Assembly (NCBI RefSeq): GCF_000210295.1
Contig: NC_026739.1
Span: 62,001 to 126,000 of the forward strand
Reading direction: 5' to 3'
Source: Trypanosoma brucei gambiense DAL972
Taxonomy: Eukaryota; Euglenozoa; Kinetoplastea; Trypanosomatida; Trypanosomatidae
Length of the DNA: 64,000 bases
This document shows, one piece after another, positions 1 to 10,204 of this stretch. The first letter of the stretch is position 1. Each line of letters starts with the position of its first letter. The notes under the pieces are model-generated. The model was not told the origin of the DNA and searched no databases. It saw only the letters and a list, made by a program, of their open reading frames with translations. A program made the position numbers and the translations under genes.

Positions 1-3000
1 CAGCTGTAATTGGAAGGTTCCCCCTGGGTCCACGGTGAATTCCCTCGGAACCGCACGGAAAGAACAGTTGCTCATTTCCACGGTGTATACACGGACCGTG
101 TTTGAAGTGTTCTTCACTTCAATAGTGTGAGTGGCAGGTGAAAGGAGTTTCCCCTTCAACACGATTGTTCCCGTGGGAATGAAGCGCGGAAGGTAGTGAA
201 AGAGTGTTGAGAGCAGCAACAACCAATCCAGCGGGCCATACTGCAGTATCTGCTCAACGCTGCTAAAGGATGACGGGAACCCCACGTACACCAGTGCATT
301 GGTTAGCAGACTGATATTGTTCTCTAGGTCACTTTGCGTCACGGTCTCTGGAACAAACCTATCAGCTGACACGTACGCCGCTGCAGAGGGTACAAAGACA
401 AATATACACGCGGCCACCGCGACACAATCCCTCAGGTCTTCAAACCGCCGGATAGGAGCCCGGGTGTCCTTTAGCATACCCTTTTTGATGCACTGGCGTA
501 GGTTGTACGTTGCCCAGTAAAGTAAGATGTTTTCCATACCGCTAAATACGTTGCTACCGTAAATAGCCGTGGACAAAGACCCCGCCTGCAACTCCTCTAC
601 TGGCATATACTTGCCAAGCGAGGGGTATTGAGCCAGCATGCTGTCTATCCGCAGTTTGGCAAAGTAAACAACCCGAATGAATTGCAGCACGACCACCGTC
701 CAGCAGTGTGTAGACCGCTCCGTGAAGTTCGCTAAGGGAATAGCCTCCGCATTTACCTCTTTTTGGTGGCGACAATATGCCTCATATGTCATCAGGTAGA
801 TTATCTGTACTTCACTTAGGCACCCACCGTTAAGCTTGAGGAGCGACATTAACGACTCGAGTGTAACAAGTGTTCTGCTAGTCGTGCTTTCGGATGAATC
901 TGGAGCCCGAGATTGCTTCTTTACGCCCATTCGACGCGCTGCATCCAGAAGTAGTCGTCCATCGGATAGCTGTAACGCAGTGACGAGGTTCGCGACGGGC
1001 TCAAGGAACACGTTATAATTCAGCCACAACCGCAGACTTTCCTCACAACGAACGTAAAATTCAGGTGCGATGGGCTCCAGGTACCGTGGTGGAATGGGCT
1101 TCACTGAATTAGACCTCACATACTGTGTCTCCCCGCCAACTTTGCGCACCTTGTGGCCGCCGCCGTCAGCAGCAAGCTGCCAGCTGTCTATCTCTCGGTA
1201 AATTAACGGCTCCTTCCACTCTTCATCACCACGAGATGATGCAATCTTTGAAATATTGGCATTCTGAATAACGTATGGGGCATTGGTGAGGAAAGAGTTT
1301 ATGGCGGCTCCCCTGAAGGGCAGGGTCAACGTCTCCCCCTTGTTTGACGAGAACTTGATGGACGACACGGCAGAAACCGGCCACTGACTACAGAACTCAA
1401 TCTCTACGGGGATGCGTCCCATCAGCCCGGTGGAAGTACCGTTGGGGAACGTGATGGTGAGCGGCCCGGAGTCTATTGTGTGGTACGACAAATTGATGTG
1501 ATCGAAACCATCGTTCGTAATGATAATACGCCTCCGAACGGTTATGTTCAGGGGGATGGGTGGAAAAGCAAGCTCCTCCACGTCGCACAGGAGACGGGGC
1601 AACGCTGCAAACCCACTCATTGATAAATCTGCACAATGCCGAAGTAAATCACCATCCACATAAATACCGTAGAGCTCGCGCCAGTTACCCACACCATCAG
1701 GTACGAAAGTCACGCTCACCTGCTCGCTCGCATGCGGTGCCAGCACGCCACCGCTGATACTCATGACAAATGAGCTAACTCTGCTGCTGACGGGGCTCAG
1801 TGGGGTTCGGCCCTCAGCTGTGGGAGAGTCTTCATTGTTTCGTATCGGTTGCAGCCTCCAGTGGACACTCACACTCGACGTGTTCTTAATTGTCACTGTT
1901 GCAGGAACGGAGGGACTGTCCACCACAGTACAAGGGAATTTCAAAAAGCGGGGAGTGACGGTCACCCTTGATTGCAACGCCTGCGCAATGATCACCAACG
2001 GCACCAGTGGGTTTTTAATATCTGTGCCCACATGCCTCCACGACACAAAGAAACGCCCACCATCCTCTGCGGTTGATACGGGCCGGTAGACGAACAAAAC
2101 ACCTAATTCGCTGCAAGGTGGAATGATTATAGAGGCCATGCCGGGCTCTCGCTCACCTGGCCCACACCACTGCAACATTGTCGGGGGATCTGTTGAATTG
2201 TTGTTTGTAACGGCGGCGTCGTGGATTGCCGCACTGTCCACATCGGCAGCGCACTCAACTGCAAACTCCATATGTTGTCGCAAGTCAACGAGGATAACAC
2301 CGTCAACATCGCTTGTGTTTTTGAAACGTACCGGGAGGGCCTTTTCAGTGCCGATGTACACCATACCAAAGTCGAGGATGGCCTCTGTATTTTGCCGGTG
2401 TGGCGTAATGACTTCTAAAAGTGCGGCACAAACATCCACAGAAACTGTCAACTTCAGTGGCTTCTTTATTCCACGCACGCAGCAGTTCATCACGGTACGT
2501 AGGGCCTCAGGTTTTTCATGATACACCAAGAGCGAGATTTCCTCTGACTCGCGGGGCCCAACACGGCCACTCTCCGGGGAGACAGTCAACCAGCTTGGTA
2601 CACCGTCAAAGGTAAAGAAGGCGACGTTCTTCCCTTTATTGTGTAGTGTGATGCTCGCACGTGTTCCCCTCCCCGCAGGGACTTTTTGCAGCTCAATGAG
2701 GGCCTCTGTTGCGGAATGGTGCTTGTTCCAATCTTTCTTCCCCTGTGGGGAGACCACTGGTGTACCACCGGCAGTTGTGCATTTTCCCCATGCACAAGAA
2801 GTGACTGGGACGGCACCTGTGATGTTAAGTGTCTTCACTCCGTCGGAACGCTCCACCTGCAGCCTCGCGCACGCGCTGGCGGTGATAATGCCGTATGGAG
2901 GACTGAAAGACACATAAGCCGTTACTTTGCTCATTGGTGGAATCGTGCCGCTCATAGGTTCGATGGCAAATGGACCGCTACCACTACCTTTCCCGCTGCC

Positions 3001-5223
3001 GGTGCCCGCATTATTCAACTGCAGGGCCCACGAGTACACAGCTTCGCTGTTACCATTATTGGAAAGTACGACTGTAGAGCGGGCCACAGGCTCCTCGCTA
3101 AAGTTTGAGAAGTGGAGAACCATCTCCTCGCGCGAAAGCGAAACCTCAACAGGAACAGAATCAGCTTGCATTGTAAAGCGGAGCAGGTGCCTACCATTGA
3201 TCGTTATTTGCATCACCTGCTGAAGTACCTGAACCACTTGACTACGGAACGTTACATCAAAAACTGCAGAGCGACCGGGGGGGATCACTTGTGCCTGCGG
3301 TGAGAATGACAAATGCTCTTCATCGGTTGGCATCGTGGCTAGCACCGCGGCGCTGGTGGCGTTGTACAAAAAGAACGGTTTTGTGGCGGTGGAGCCGACC
3401 GTTACTCGATGGAATTCCAGGACCTTGACTGGTGCAACAATGCGCAACAGTTCCATGGGCTGAAGCTCCCGCTTGCAGTCGCGACGCTCTGCCGCGTTGC
3501 TTGGCGCTTCCTTATAAACTTTCCGTATAAGTGTCTTCACGTCTAGCGTTACAAGTGGGAGATGATCCCCTGCACCCAGTCCACCCATCTCACCCGCCGA
3601 ACGCGACCTTCCAATAGGAGCCACGAGTTCTGGCTCTATCGGGCGCAATCCCTCAGCAGGAACCATGCCAAGGTCCACATCGTCCAGATTGGAGTATGTT
3701 TCAGGCGGCGCAGCGGCGACATGCGGTTCCGCTACAGGCTCAATGGCCTTCATGGTACGTTCAAAGTCCTGAGGGAGTTTGTCAATGCCACCGATACGCT
3801 TTTGCTGCGGTACAATTTTGGTTGCGACACCCACCACCGTCAGCGGGGTGGTCTCCGTGTTGTTGAATACCACGTTGAAGCGCTCACTAAAGTTGCCAAG
3901 ACGCCGTGGATGGAACGTCAACCGAACAGGGACGCTCTTCGCAGCACTCACGTTGCCTTCGTCAGGAGAAATATGAAAGTGAGCAATCCGAGGGAATTTA
4001 AAGTACAGCGGAGCGTCCTTGTGACCATTGTGAACTTGCAACACGAAGTCCCGGTAGTCATTCATTGCACATTCTCCGAAGTCGACAACGGTTTGCGATA
4101 GCCATGCCACAGTTGTCGTGGACGTTCCAGTAGCGCGCAATGTGTGAGTGTGTTCCGTTTCCACGAATAGTAGTGAGTACAACCACTCAAATGTTTCATT
4201 TACAGCAGTTTGTTGGTCTCGACGACACGTCCAACCCGTTGCTTTCTCCTTTGACCTCATTGGGGCAAATATGGCGGTTACGTGTTTCTTTTCCCGCGGC
4301 CCCAGTCTTCCTTGTTGCGGGACGAAGCTAAACGGCGGGATATCCTCCGTGTTCCCATCGCTCAATAGCTGGAAAGCAAAGCTCACAGACTGCCTACTAT
4401 CATTTCTCACAATAAGTTCCATCGTTCGCTTTGCACCGACATATGTCTTGGGGAACATCAGTGAGTGCAACTCTTCGCCTGTGTTCGCATTCAGTAATGT
4501 TCCCCTACAGTCTATAACCTCCACTGTTACCGTTACCGTACGGGTCTTAGCCTCACCGTCGACAGTTACAGTGAGAGGAAACTTGTGGCGGCCGACTAAC
4601 GGGCTCAGTAACTCAACCATTACATTTCCTTCGCTGAAGGGCCCAACATCGCAGTTCGCCGTCCGGACCCGGAGGGCAGAAGCTGCAGACTCACCTTCAG
4701 GAACAATATGTACACGCGCCACACGGCGACCGGGGTTGCGAATGGCCAGTGATTGAACTATTCCGCGTGTGTTACGCTCCACAGTACCGAAATCCAATGT
4801 AAGGGGAAACTCCACATCGGGGAAACACTTCGCGACAAGTGGAATTGTGATGGATTCTTTATCAGTAAACACAACAAAGCTATCTTCATAATCCTGTGAT
4901 GTATGCGTAAAGAACTCAGCCTCGATCACATGTGTGAGTCCGGGTGCAAGCCGTACAGAGTCGGTTTTAATACGAAATACGGTTTGATTGTTTGGATGGG
5001 TGAAGCGAAGTGCACATATTTCGCGCGACAGATTCCGCACTGTGAAGGGAATGACATATACAGTATCCACGTCGAAATTCGCATAGTATCCCTGCGTTGG
5101 ATGAACATGAATAGATCCTTCTGATGAATTGGAGGTGAGAGTCTGTACGGTATGGCTAATTTGTTTGCGCGGAGTAACCCCATTGGACTTTTTTGTGTCA
5201 CTAACCGGCTCTTCCGTTGCCAT
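1..5223 (-). CDS. CFAP47: CFAP47-like flagellar protein, N-terminal part (C-terminus beyond window)
   Basis: An uninterrupted minus-strand frame of 1741 codons runs off the left edge. It starts at the ATG at 5223, with an in-frame TGA six bases upstream, so this is the first possible start. The protein is a series of beta-sandwich repeats with the flavour of ASH/MSP/Hydin domains: recurring 'DFG-V' strands, 'NNG/NTS' turns and 'V.P..G' segments through about residues 50-1400. About residues 1550-1680 look like a calponin-homology domain (LLYW, then a DL..CVAVAACI stretch, VGFP, and L..LP at the end). Serial ASH domains plus one calponin-homology domain is the architecture of CFAP47, a large axonemal (central-pair-associated) protein of motile cilia. 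That fits a flagellate, but the family call rests on architecture, not alignment. A distant HYDIN-type relative is the alternative. It is the last gene of the leftward polycistron seen here. Confidence 0.72.
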   Translation of the reverse strand, partial: MATEEPVSDTKKSNGVTPRKQISHTVQTLTSNSSEGSIHVHPTQGYYANFDVDTVYVIPFTVRNLSREICALRFTHPNNQTVFRIKTDSVRLAPGLTHVIEAEFFTHTSQDYEDSFVVFTDKESITIPLVAKCFPDVEFPLTLDFGTVERNTRGIVQSLAIRNPGRRVARVHIVPEGESAASALRVRTANCDVGPFSEGNVMVELLSPLVGRHKFPLTVTVDGEAKTRTVTVTVEVIDCRGTLLNANTGEELHSLMFPKTYVGAKRTMELIVRNDSRQSVSFAFQLLSDGNTEDIPPFSFVPQQGRLGPREKKHVTAIFAPMRSKEKATGWTCRRDQQTAVNETFEWLYSLLFVETEHTHTLRATGTSTTTVAWLSQTVVDFGECAMNDYRDFVLQVHNGHKDAPLYFKFPRIAHFHISPDEGNVSAAKSVPVRLTFHPRRLGNFSERFNVVFNNTETTPLTVVGVATKIVPQQKRIGGIDKLPQDFERTMKAIEPVAEPHVAAAPPETYSNLDDVDLGMVPAEGLRPIEPELVAPIGRSRSAGEMGGLGAGDHLPLVTLDVKTLIRKVYKEAPSNAAERRDCKRELQPMELLRIVAPVKVLEFHRVTVGSTATKPFFLYNATSAAVLATMPTDEEHLSFSPQAQVIPPGRSAVFDVTFRSQVVQVLQQVMQITINGRHLLRFTMQADSVPVEVSLSREEMVLHFSNFSEEPVARSTVVLSNNGNSEAVYSWALQLNNAGTGSGKGSGSGPFAIEPMSGTIPPMSKVTAYVSFSPPYGIITASACARLQVERSDGVKTLNITGAVPVTSCAWGKCTTAGGTPVVSPQGKKDWNKHHSATEALIELQKVPAGRGTRASITLHNKGKNVAFFTFDGVPSWLTVSPESGRVGPRESEEISLLVYHEKPEALRTVMNCCVRGIKKPLKLTVSVDVCAALLEVITPHRQNTEAILDFGMVYIGTEKALPVRFKNTSDVDGVILVDLRQHMEFAVECAADVDSAAIHDAAVTNNNSTDPPTMLQWCGPGEREPGMASIIIPPCSELGVLFVYRPVSTAEDGGRFFVSWRHVGTDIKNPLVPLVIIAQALQSRVTVTPRFLKFPCTVVDSPSVPATVTIKNTSSVSVHWRLQPIRNNEDSPTAEGRTPLSPVSSRVSSFVMSISGGVLAPHASEQVSVTFVPDGVGNWRELYGIYVDGDLLRHCADLSMSGFAALPRLLCDVEELAFPPIPLNITVRRRIIITNDGFDHINLSYHTIDSGPLTITFPNGTSTGLMGRIPVEIEFCSQWPVSAVSSIKFSSNKGETLTLPFRGAAINSFLTNAPYVIQNANISKIASSRGDEEWKEPLIYREIDSWQLAADGGGHKVRKVGGETQYVRSNSVKPIPPRYLEPIAPEFYVRCEESLRLWLNYNVFLEPVANLVTALQLSDGRLLLDAARRMGVKKQSRAPDSSESTTSRTLVTLESLMSLLKLNGGCLSEVQIIYLMTYEAYCRHQKEVNAEAIPLANFTERSTHCWTVVVLQFIRVVYFAKLRIDSMLAQYPSLGKYMPVEELQAGSLSTAIYGSNVFSGMENILLYWATYNLRQCIKKGMLKDTRAPIRRFEDLRDCVAVAACIFVFVPSAAAYVSADRFVPETVTQSDLENNISLLTNALVYVGFPSSFSSVEQILQYGPLDWLLLLSTLFHYLPRFIPTGTIVLKGKLLSPATHTIEVKNTSNTVRVYTVEMSNCSFRAVPREFTVDPGGTFQLQL

Positions 5224-5278
5224 GATGTTTCAAAATAGGATTTTCCACGCACCGACTAATTTTCCCTCTCCTTTTTTT

Positions 5279-5312
5279 CTTCAAAATAAAAAAAAATAAA
5301 AAAATTTTTCCT
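5279..5312 (-). promoter_or_regulatory. Probable trans-splice acceptor for the CFAP47-like gene
   Basis: Read on the minus strand, a T-rich pyrimidine tract ends in TTTTGAAG, giving an AG at 5279-5280 and a 5' untranslated leader of about 55 bases before the ATG. In trypanosomes the spliced leader is joined at the first AG after such a tract. The inference is from sequence pattern only. Confidence 0.45.
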
Positions 5313-5722
5313 TAGAGCACCTTCTGTTTTTTGAGCTTTTTTCTTTTTTTTGCCACACCCCAGAGACAAACAAACCCGAATATATTTCCTCTTTGTTACC
5401 CTTTGGTGACTTGTGTTCGCTTTTCACTCTACAAATATACACTTTTTTTTTTTTTTTTGTGTGTGTGTGTGGATTCCTTCTTATATATTGTCAGTGTTAT
5501 TTTAATTCTCCTTTCCCTTCAAGTGGGCGTGCAGGACCTCTCCCGTTAGTGAAGTCCTCCTCACCACCACTTGAAAGCACAGATAACAACCGTAATTGGA
5601 GGAGGATAAAGAGGGAGAAAAAATAAAAAAAAAGAAAAAAAGAATTATTTTGAAGCCATATAAGGGTGAACTCCAACCGGATTTGATCCAGCTTCACAGA
5701 AGTTATGAAAATCTTAAAGGAA

Positions 5723-5725
<3 letters not shown>

Positions 5726-5775
<50 letters not shown>
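5726..5775. repeat. (CAA)n microsatellite, about 16 units
   Basis: Fifty bases of perfect CAA trinucleotide repeat on the plus strand (TTG on the transcribed strand), within untranslated DNA. Confidence 0.95.
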
Positions 5776-6445
5776 TTAAAGGATCGGAATTGGGGTTGCG
5801 ATGACAACGCCAGTAACCAAGCAAAGGTTACCGCACAAAGAAGAGAGAAGGGAAGAGGAAGGTGGCGTGTGTGCGAGCAAGAAAACTTCTTTCTTATTGT
5901 CCTCCTGTCCTCTTTCTTTTTAGTTGTTAATTTTTAGTCTTATCATTATTGTTACTCGGAACGCCTGTTACTTTTCTCTCCCATTCTCGCACAAATGGGA
6001 AATGTCCAAACACATCGTCACACCTTACCGCTATTACCTATTCGCTTAAGTTTTGTCCCTCTTCAACATGCAAGAAGGAAAAGAAAGGGTCAGAGCTATA
6101 ATTCTCGCTCAAAACACATTCCTTAATGTAACACCTTTCTTTTTTTTTTTTTTGCTTTCTTTCTTTTCTTTCTTTTTTTTTTTTTGCAAGGGTCTCAACA
6201 TAAATGTTTCTCCATTCATTTGCAGCTCACTTGCATTCTTTTCCCCTACTTTTTTCCTTCCTTCCTTCCTTCTTTCCTGTACTCACTGCTGAAAGCTGCT
6301 CCTTTTTTTTTTCCTTTTTCTTTTTGTGATTTCCATATCCTTCATACCGTGTTCTGTTTCAACCATCAAACACACATCGAAATGCAAAAGGCAGTAAACA
6401 AAACATTTTTTTTTTGTTGTTCGTTTTTCCCCCCCCCCCGCCAAT

Positions 6446-8617
6446 TTATCGGCAGCGCAGCGGAAAGACATCAATTTGAATATCCCGCGATGTTGTGATC
6501 GCATGCGCCACGCGGTCCCTAATCATTGCCTCCTTTCGGCGACTTTCATCAGTGCGTGGGGGGGCGAGGTGTGCGGTAATGGTGCCGAGGGATGGTGCCG
6601 CCGTGACAAGAGCCCACCGCGCATAACTTGTGAGTACTGCAATGCAATCCACAATTGTGAGTTCCGCTTCCACTTCTTCACGAGTAACCGCATTGCCATC
6701 CTGGCGGTTGTGGTTTGCAGCTTGTCTAAAACTATCGCTTTTGCCCGCGACAGTACATGAGGAATTGGGTGTGAGGGCTGTCATAAGTGTAATATCTGCT
6801 ACCGCACACAGCACTTCAACAGCACCGAGTGCACCAGCGGAAAGGGCGTCTAGAGCTGAGTTTAACAGCGCTGCACCAAAGAGTTTAGCCTCTCGCCTAG
6901 CATTGCTTTTGTAGTTGCCGTCTCCACTTTTGTTGAAATGAGATCGTGTGGGACTGCCCCACTCGAGTAGTCGCAAACCTCCAGCAGCAAGCGCCGGCTT
7001 CACAGCAAGCAGTGCGGCGACGCTCAGACGAACACTCGGGTTTTCCACGTGCAAGGCACGTAAAATAGTGACAGGATGAAGGGATTGAGCGATGGCAATG
7101 TAACGCAGCAGTTGCTTGTAGTACACCTTCATTTTTGAATTCGCTTGAATGCTATCGAGGACATCGTGATTGTACACCCCATTCTTCTGCGATACGTAAC
7201 GGCAGTCACGGACGATGAGGGTGGGCGGTCCCTCTACGGCACCCTGTAAGAAATTTATCACGTCACGCAGCTCCTGCTGGTGCTCTTCTTCCTCACTTTC
7301 ATCCACTTTCCGTTGCTGCTGCTTCAGTAACCATGCACAAAGCGATTCTTCACCTCCAGTTTGGGTATGCCCGCTAAATGTAACGGAATCTTTGCTTGAC
7401 TTGGCTCCTCCCTTGTTTGCGCTATCATCAGTGCACACCATCGCGACCGCCTTTCCATACAACACACATACCGTAGACCCCACGGCTGTGAGACATGTGT
7501 GGACATCTTCTCCTTCTCCTTCTTCCTCTTCCTTTTTCTTTTTCTTCTGGTCATCATGGTTGCCATTTCCACTTGCTTGTCGTCCCTTCAGGGAGGGCAA
7601 ACGCACTTCGCGGCCGGCGTCGGCTGCCATTAAATTTTTAATTATAAGCGCACCATCTTCGTTAGCGGTGGTGAGGGCCCACGCTTCTCCAGCGGTAGTG
7701 TACGTCAAGTCCGTTGCTTTTGGTGGAACCGTTATGTTTTCTGCAGTAAGGGACATGGACTCTAGGGAAAGTGCCAAGGTGGTGCCACTTGTCTTTCCCT
7801 TCTTACCTTTGAAAACAACAATCAACTGCCGCAGCGACCAATTAAAGGCGCAACAGAAAAACTTTCCTGCATCTGGTGAGACTTTCAAGCCCCCAACTTT
7901 GGTACGCTTCAGTTGCACAGCTCGTGTGTCGGAGACCGCCAACAAAACCGCCTCCAGCTTCCGTTCCTTCCTGTCAAATGAGGCCACGCAAATGTAGCGG
8001 TCGCCTTCATCTACAATACTTGTTGGGTGAGATGCTCCCATGAAATACCACAAATTATCAGCGCTAACATCGTTTGACGGCGTTGTCGTCGATATCGATT
8101 TTCCCTGTGGGAGTGCTGTGCGACCGATAAGCGGCAATTTCTCCTCCCCGGGATTACTTGCCGGATCAAGGGCAAAAAACAATGCCTCTGCACCGGTGCG
8201 GACTACCAACGTTGTGCCGAAGAATACCGCCATTTCTTCAATACCATCCAAACCCTTTACAGCGGGGTCAAAAACACTTTCCTCACCCTTTTTTCCCTTT
8301 TTTGTTTTGCCATCAACACGTTTTTGTTGAGGCATGTCACCGAAATTGCAACTGCGGAAGCGTACGAGCCCCGATTGCTCGTAAAACACACCACAACGCT
8401 CCAGTGAGGCTCCAGGCGGGTGCCATGGCGCACAACAGCCCCAATGGGAGGACAACTCAACACTATGAAAACCTTTAGGTGCCGTTGCCGTTGCCGCGTT
8501 AAATAATTGCGAGAGCGAAAAGAAATAAATGGCACTCGGACCATACGCCGCCATCACAGCAGCGTCTAGCGGTAAAAGACACTCACATGTTGTGGGTAGT
8601 TGTAACAACTCCATCAT
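6446..8617 (-). CDS. Conserved-looking hypothetical protein, propeller-like N-terminus and helical C-terminus
   Basis: The gene encodes 723 residues, with ATG at 8617 (a second ATG follows at once) and TAA at 6446. The open frame extends four codons further to a GTG, which I did not use. I do not recognise the family. Roughly the first 330 residues alternate short hydrophobic beta strands with turns, as in a degenerate beta-propeller. They are interrupted by lysine-rich (near residue 110) and lysine/glutamate-rich (near residue 360, KKKKKEEEE) low-complexity runs. After an acidic stretch (DESEEEEHQQE), residues from about 440 to the end are mostly helical and alanine/leucine-rich. A propeller plus helical tail resembles subunits of ribosome-biogenesis or coat complexes, but nothing specific supports either. 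It lies between ALPH1 and the CFAP47-like gene in the same transcription direction. Confidence 0.8.
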   Translation of the reverse strand: MMELLQLPTTCECLLPLDAAVMAAYGPSAIYFFSLSQLFNAATATAPKGFHSVELSSHWGCCAPWHPPGASLERCGVFYEQSGLVRFRSCNFGDMPQQKRVDGKTKKGKKGEESVFDPAVKGLDGIEEMAVFFGTTLVVRTGAEALFFALDPASNPGEEKLPLIGRTALPQGKSISTTTPSNDVSADNLWYFMGASHPTSIVDEGDRYICVASFDRKERKLEAVLLAVSDTRAVQLKRTKVGGLKVSPDAGKFFCCAFNWSLRQLIVVFKGKKGKTSGTTLALSLESMSLTAENITVPPKATDLTYTTAGEAWALTTANEDGALIIKNLMAADAGREVRLPSLKGRQASGNGNHDDQKKKKKEEEEGEGEDVHTCLTAVGSTVCVLYGKAVAMVCTDDSANKGGAKSSKDSVTFSGHTQTGGEESLCAWLLKQQQRKVDESEEEEHQQELRDVINFLQGAVEGPPTLIVRDCRYVSQKNGVYNHDVLDSIQANSKMKVYYKQLLRYIAIAQSLHPVTILRALHVENPSVRLSVAALLAVKPALAAGGLRLLEWGSPTRSHFNKSGDGNYKSNARREAKLFGAALLNSALDALSAGALGAVEVLCAVADITLMTALTPNSSCTVAGKSDSFRQAANHNRQDGNAVTREEVEAELTIVDCIAVLTSYARWALVTAAPSLGTITAHLAPPRTDESRRKEAMIRDRVAHAITTSRDIQIDVFPLRCR

Positions 8618-10030
8618 GTGTCGCTTCACTTAATAGGTGACAATATACATTTTATTTATATTTGTGTAGATTCATGTGCGATGGAGTTGTTGTTTTTTTT
8701 TTTTTTAAAGAAAAAAGAGTGAAAAGAGGAAAGGAAGAGTTTGTAGTGTATGGGAAAAGTAGAGGAGAATGGAAAAAAAAAACACGGAGAACATAAAGCA
8801 ACATAATACCATATGTAAGCCCACACATTACCATCGCGCAAGGTTCAAGTATTGGAGGGAGGGGGGGGGGGGGAGGGAAACAAAAAAAGCAGGTGCACGG
8901 GAAAACCAAACCAAACCAAATCAAACCAAATCAAAAAAAAAAACACCCCAAAACGAAAAATGTTGATAATCGTGGCGACTGGACGGAAGAAGCGAAACCA
9001 AAGCGCACATGCACACACAAAAGGAAAAAAAAATACGTAAACAAACGTTGATTTTACTTACTCCGTGTTTTATCTTTATCTTTTCTTCTTTTTTTTTTTC
9101 AAAAAAAAAAGCAAATACGAAAAGGGGAAAGTAAAATGTGCTCGTTGGAGTAACATTGACAACAGCACTAACAAATAGGAGGAAAAGATATGATAATAAA
9201 GAGGGAGGGGGAAAAAACAAACAAACAGGAATTCTCACTTGTTACTTAATAATTATCTTCATTATTACTTTCTGTTCTCTTTGTCTCTCTTCATGCCTAT
9301 CTCTTCTTTCCTTATTCCTGCGACCGTCTGTCTACTTCACTATTAAAAAGTTTTCTCTTCTTTTCTTTTTTTTTTTTCCCCCCTCCTGTTCCCATTCCCA
9401 TCTTGTCTTCATTTGCCATTGCTTCTTTCTTTCTTTCGCTTCTTTTATTTTTTTTCTTCTTTCGTTGAATTGTTCGTCCGCATATGTTGCTGGCGCCACC
9501 TTGCTGTTAGTTTCAGTTTTGGTTTCTCCCAAATTAAATCCCGTGCGCCTTAAAACTTTTTCCTCATCCATTCTTTTTTTCCCTTTTTCCCTTTTTCTCT
9601 TTTTTTTTTTTTAAAAAAATAAAAACTTCTATCGTGCCAACACAAAGTACATATGATTATATTTACACAAATATTGACAACTACAAAATGCCAAATGAGC
9701 AACAAAACACAGAAAGAAACTCACAAGCGGGGAGGGGGAGGGGCGCACGGCTCATTTTTCTCACTTTTTTTTTTAAAAAAAAAAGAAAAATTATTATTAT
9801 TATTATTATTATTTTGTGTTCAGCTCGCAATGACAATGATAATCATGACGATGCTCACCATAATAATGTTTTAAATTACAATAACAATAGCAGTAACGGT
9901 ACCATTGTTAATGTAATTGTTTCTGTTTCTCATCGTATCGCCTGACATGATGAAGGGCGTGAAATAATCACAACTCAAAAAGGGATCAAAATCAAATATT
10001 TAAAGCAATAAACCACCAACCACCAACCCC

Positions 10031-10060
<30 letters not shown>
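10031..10060. repeat. (AAT)n microsatellite
   Basis: Ten perfect AAT units on the plus strand, in the same AT-rich spacer as the hairpin about 80 bases to its right. Confidence 0.95.
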
Positions 10061-10061
<1 letters not shown>

Positions 10062-10142
10062 TGCGTGCATATAAGTATGAATTGTAAGTGTGTGAAATAT
10101 GTAATTGTGATTACTGTCATTTGGTTTCCACCTGTCTTTCAT

Positions 10143-10204
10143 ATAATAATAATAATAATGATGGTAATAATAATAATTATTACCATCATTATTATTATTA
10201 TTAT
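10143..10204. repeat. Perfect 29-bp inverted repeat with 4-base loop
   Basis: Bases 10143-10171 are the exact reverse complement of 10176-10204, separated by AATA. The arms consist of TAA/TTA units with a GATGG/CCATC block in the middle, so this is more than a simple repeat meeting its complement. As RNA or single-stranded DNA it would fold into a long hairpin. Confidence 0.9.

Larger units (their letters stand above)
5224..6445. other. Non-coding spacer: 3' region of the 6446-8617 gene and leader of the CFAP47-like gene
   Basis: The spacer is AT-rich with long T and A runs, one CAA microsatellite (5726-5775) and pyrimidine tracts on both strands. Open frames in it are short and built from homopolymer-like codons. 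No RNA gene or conserved element was recognised. On the transcribed minus strand it must hold the polyadenylation site of the upstream gene and the splice acceptor of the downstream one. Confidence 0.6.

Noticed and set aside
3562..4101. 179-codon plus-strand frame
   Set aside because: It lies wholly antisense to the CFAP47-like coding sequence and has no recognisable features.
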